Shown one piece after another: positions 62,052 through 64,000 of a stretch of DNA of 64,000 nucleotides. Origin of the DNA: Tubiluchus corallicola (lineage: Eukaryota > Priapulida > Priapulimorpha > Priapulimorphida > Tubiluchidae); assembly GCA_030141605.1 (NCBI GenBank), contig JAQGDQ010002374.1, forward strand, positions 188,001-252,000, written 5' to 3'. Positions within the stretch are counted from its first letter, which is position 1. Each line of letters opens with the position of its first letter. The notes below the pieces were generated by a model. That model saw only the letters and a list, made by a program, of their open reading frames with translations, made no database searches and was not told the origin of the DNA. The position numbers and the translations under genes are program-made.

Positions 62052-63120
62052 TTACTCCACCTCTGTCTTTTCTACAATTGACTGTGTATACGCTAAATCC
62101 CAGTAGTGTTCAACATTGTGCTTGCGAAAATGCTCACGAGCGAAAGCTTCAGTGGGGCACAGCTTAAATTTCATCTCACCAAAGTTTCTTTCTTTCACCA
62201 TGCCTTCCCAGACTAACACACAACTATTCGTAGATGAAACCTCTTTACTATCAAATGCCGAATCTTTTCGTTTCTTCTCGTCTAATTTCGTATCTTCTGC
62301 CCACTTGATTCTGTGCAACATTAATCGTCGGTATTTTTTCTGTTGCCTTGGCCCTCCTTCGACAACGATGACATTGCAGTCCCGATAAAACACTACAGTG
62401 CCTGTCATAAGCAACTGTTTGCAGTTCGTTTCCACCTTGAACTTTTTCGAGGGGTTTGAGAGATCCTTCACACGGTAAACGGAAATGTGCACACCTTTGG
62501 ATGTATCCTCTTTGATTTTCTTGATCTTTTTGTCACGCACTTGTTCTTTAGTAAGCTTCCTAGCTGCATTGGCCTCTTCATGTGCTTTCTGCCGTTTTGC
62601 CATTTGTGCTCGCACGTGAGCTTCGATCTTTGTAGGATCTTGTACCTGTACCAGCAAAAAACTCATGTCATGTTACTATATTTAATCACTTATTTGACAC
62701 TCCAAAAACTCATCTTTTAGATCCCTGACAGCTATGCTAATTATTATGTCAGTGATTGGGTTCCTACTGCAGAAATTTACTAGACATAATATAGACTAGT
62801 AAACATCTAAATACACTAAAAGAATACAACACCAATTAAAACTGAACATCTTGCAAGCATGACTGTTCACACAGAACTGTAAATACTAAAATTGCGAATT
62901 AATGTAATAGTCGTAACATCATATTTCGCACCTGTTCAGTTCCGAGAACACGCATCAAATTCGACATGCGCACTTTAGGTTCCGGAGGAGGTTCTAGTCC
63001 CAGGCGGATCTTCTCTTGCTTCTCCTTCCACGTTTCTCGTCGGTTCATCCGCCGCAATTTCCTCCTTTCCTTCTTTGTGAGCATTACAGGTATGGCAGCT
63101 GCATCTGTGGAGCCTGGCAG
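62052..63120 (-). CDS. PRPF3: PRPF3, U4/U6 snRNP splicing factor, last two exons (partial)
   Basis: Exons 63120-62932 and 62645-62052 join in phase 0 and give the last 260 residues; the 5' exons are outside the window. PRPF3 is a U4/U6-specific protein of the tri-snRNP in the nucleus. Matches to the family are long: [101 protein letters not shown] and CVLVWEG, ending in [20 protein letters not shown] and HYWDLAY. The segment covers the end of the PRP3 domain and the ferredoxin-like C-terminal domain (DUF1115). The exon at 63120 begins in phase 0 after TTTAG. The frame has no break. Loss-of-function details of human disease alleles are not relevant here. Confidence 0.96.
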
Positions 63121-63323
63121 CTAAATATGTAAGGACACTTGTATGTTGTATTTTTAAGCAGTGAAGCTAGATTTATCTCTACCACTTCTCTTCATGATAG
63201 AATTTAATATTAATGATTCTCTCCTTTTGCTTATTAATTTCTTGTAAGACGAAACAAATATCCCTAATTATGATAACAACAACTATAACATTAGATCAAG
63301 TGCAGTTCTCCTTTTACTAATTA

Positions 63324-63410
63324 CAGTCAAACCTCGTTATAACGCCAGGTCTGGGACACCACTAAATATGGCGCTATAGTGGTGTTGGCGGTAAGCTGAG
63401 GTTCATTAAA
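63324..63410 (+). mobile_element. TIR element end (CGTTATAACGCC family)
   Basis: CAGTCAAACCTCGTTATAAC begins at 63324, followed by GGCGCTATAGTGGTG. It is related to the fragment at 17590. The right end is not identified. It lies in the PRPF3 intron upstream of the exon at 63120. Confidence 0.55.
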
Positions 63411-63924
63411 TATCAAAGCCGTTCTAGTCTGTAACCTCTATTTTGTTTCCTAGTTAACTTTAATATGTCATAAATAGTAAATTATTATTACGCTACAATA
63501 ATACATGTATAATACTGTACATTTTTGCTATTCAGTACACATTTGTACTGTGCATCAACAAAATTAATGCAGGTAATAGTCCTAGGGCCGTGTGATGCAA
63601 AACTTTTAGGTAACACAATGTGGAGTAGAGTCTTGTGAAATACTGCTGTCTCCTGATAAGAGGAATATGCAGCCACGCAGCCCATCCAAGCTCCCAACGT
63701 AACATTACTAGATAATTAATACTATATATAGCTGTCGCATATAACTTTACCTTGAGTCAAATAGCTTTTACAGCCGTAAAATCCCTGTGCTTTATCTTGG
63801 CTGGAGTCATAACAGAATAAATTTATTATGTAAAACAGACTTTTGGCACAGCAGATATGGCGGTAGGCGAGGTTGGCGGTATTCCTTATATTTAATATAT
63901 TATGGAAAGTGGGACAGGGCAATA

Positions 63925-64000
63925 CAGTAGTTGCCGCTTAATAGACTCAGTCGCTTAATTGACTCAAAAATACCTGGAACCGGCTGCTTCTATTCAAATA
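63925..64000 (+). mobile_element. Tigger-like element, left end, cut by window edge
   Basis: After TA, CAGTAGTTGCCGCTTAATA and the GGCTTAATTGACTC-like continuation match the left ends at 6246 and 19150 for 75 bases. The rest lies outside the window. Confidence 0.85.

Noticed and set aside
1-64000. CRISPR arrays, operons, phage or bacterial defence systems
   Set aside because: The window is animal nuclear DNA with spliced genes. The tandem repeats have two copies and no spacer pattern.

Overview
This is an AT-rich metazoan nuclear window of about one third GC. It has intron-containing genes with canonical GT/AG splice sites, AATAAA poly(A) signals, microsatellites and many DNA-transposon and LINE remnants. 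The gene set includes a transition-zone cilium protein, a MiDAC deacetylase subunit, a RanGAP with a SUMO-site C-terminus and a rhodopsin-type GPCR, so the source is an animal. Small gene families, moderate introns and MITE-rich introns suggest a marine or basal invertebrate. The species cannot be named from sequence alone. Exon structures were read by eye and checked by codon phase across every junction.

Layout. (1) 1595-4049 (-): a LITAF-domain protein in 3 coding exons. (2) 4877-18695 (+): MKS1, head-to-head with the LITAF gene, 15 coding exons of about 613 aa; intron 1 holds a dead LINE and a Tigger/pogo fragment. (3) 20851-46713 (-): DNTTIP1 (TdIF1), 13 coding exons of 518 aa over 26 kb. 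Its introns contain three other genes: two leucine-rich-repeat surface proteins on the opposite strand (25096-27125 and 30639-32895) and an intronless GPCR on the same strand (38202-39164). (4) 48622-59728 (+): RanGAP1, 13 coding exons of 577 aa, plus a likely alternative terminal exon at 54330. (5) 62052-63120 (-): the last two exons of the U4/U6 splicing factor PRPF3, whose 5' part lies beyond the window.

The conserved genes are unrelated housekeeping or ciliary functions and do not form a pathway. The unusual parts are: the receptor-like genes nested in DNTTIP1; an LRR gene whose last exon (LRRCT) is duplicated so that one copy stops at once and the other adds a stalk and hydrophobic tail; a short RanGAP1 isoform lacking the SUMO/pore-targeting region; and a dense set of MITEs, one with a perfect 229-bp internal duplication lying 27 bp from an MKS1 exon. 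No CRISPR array, rRNA or convincing tRNA was seen.
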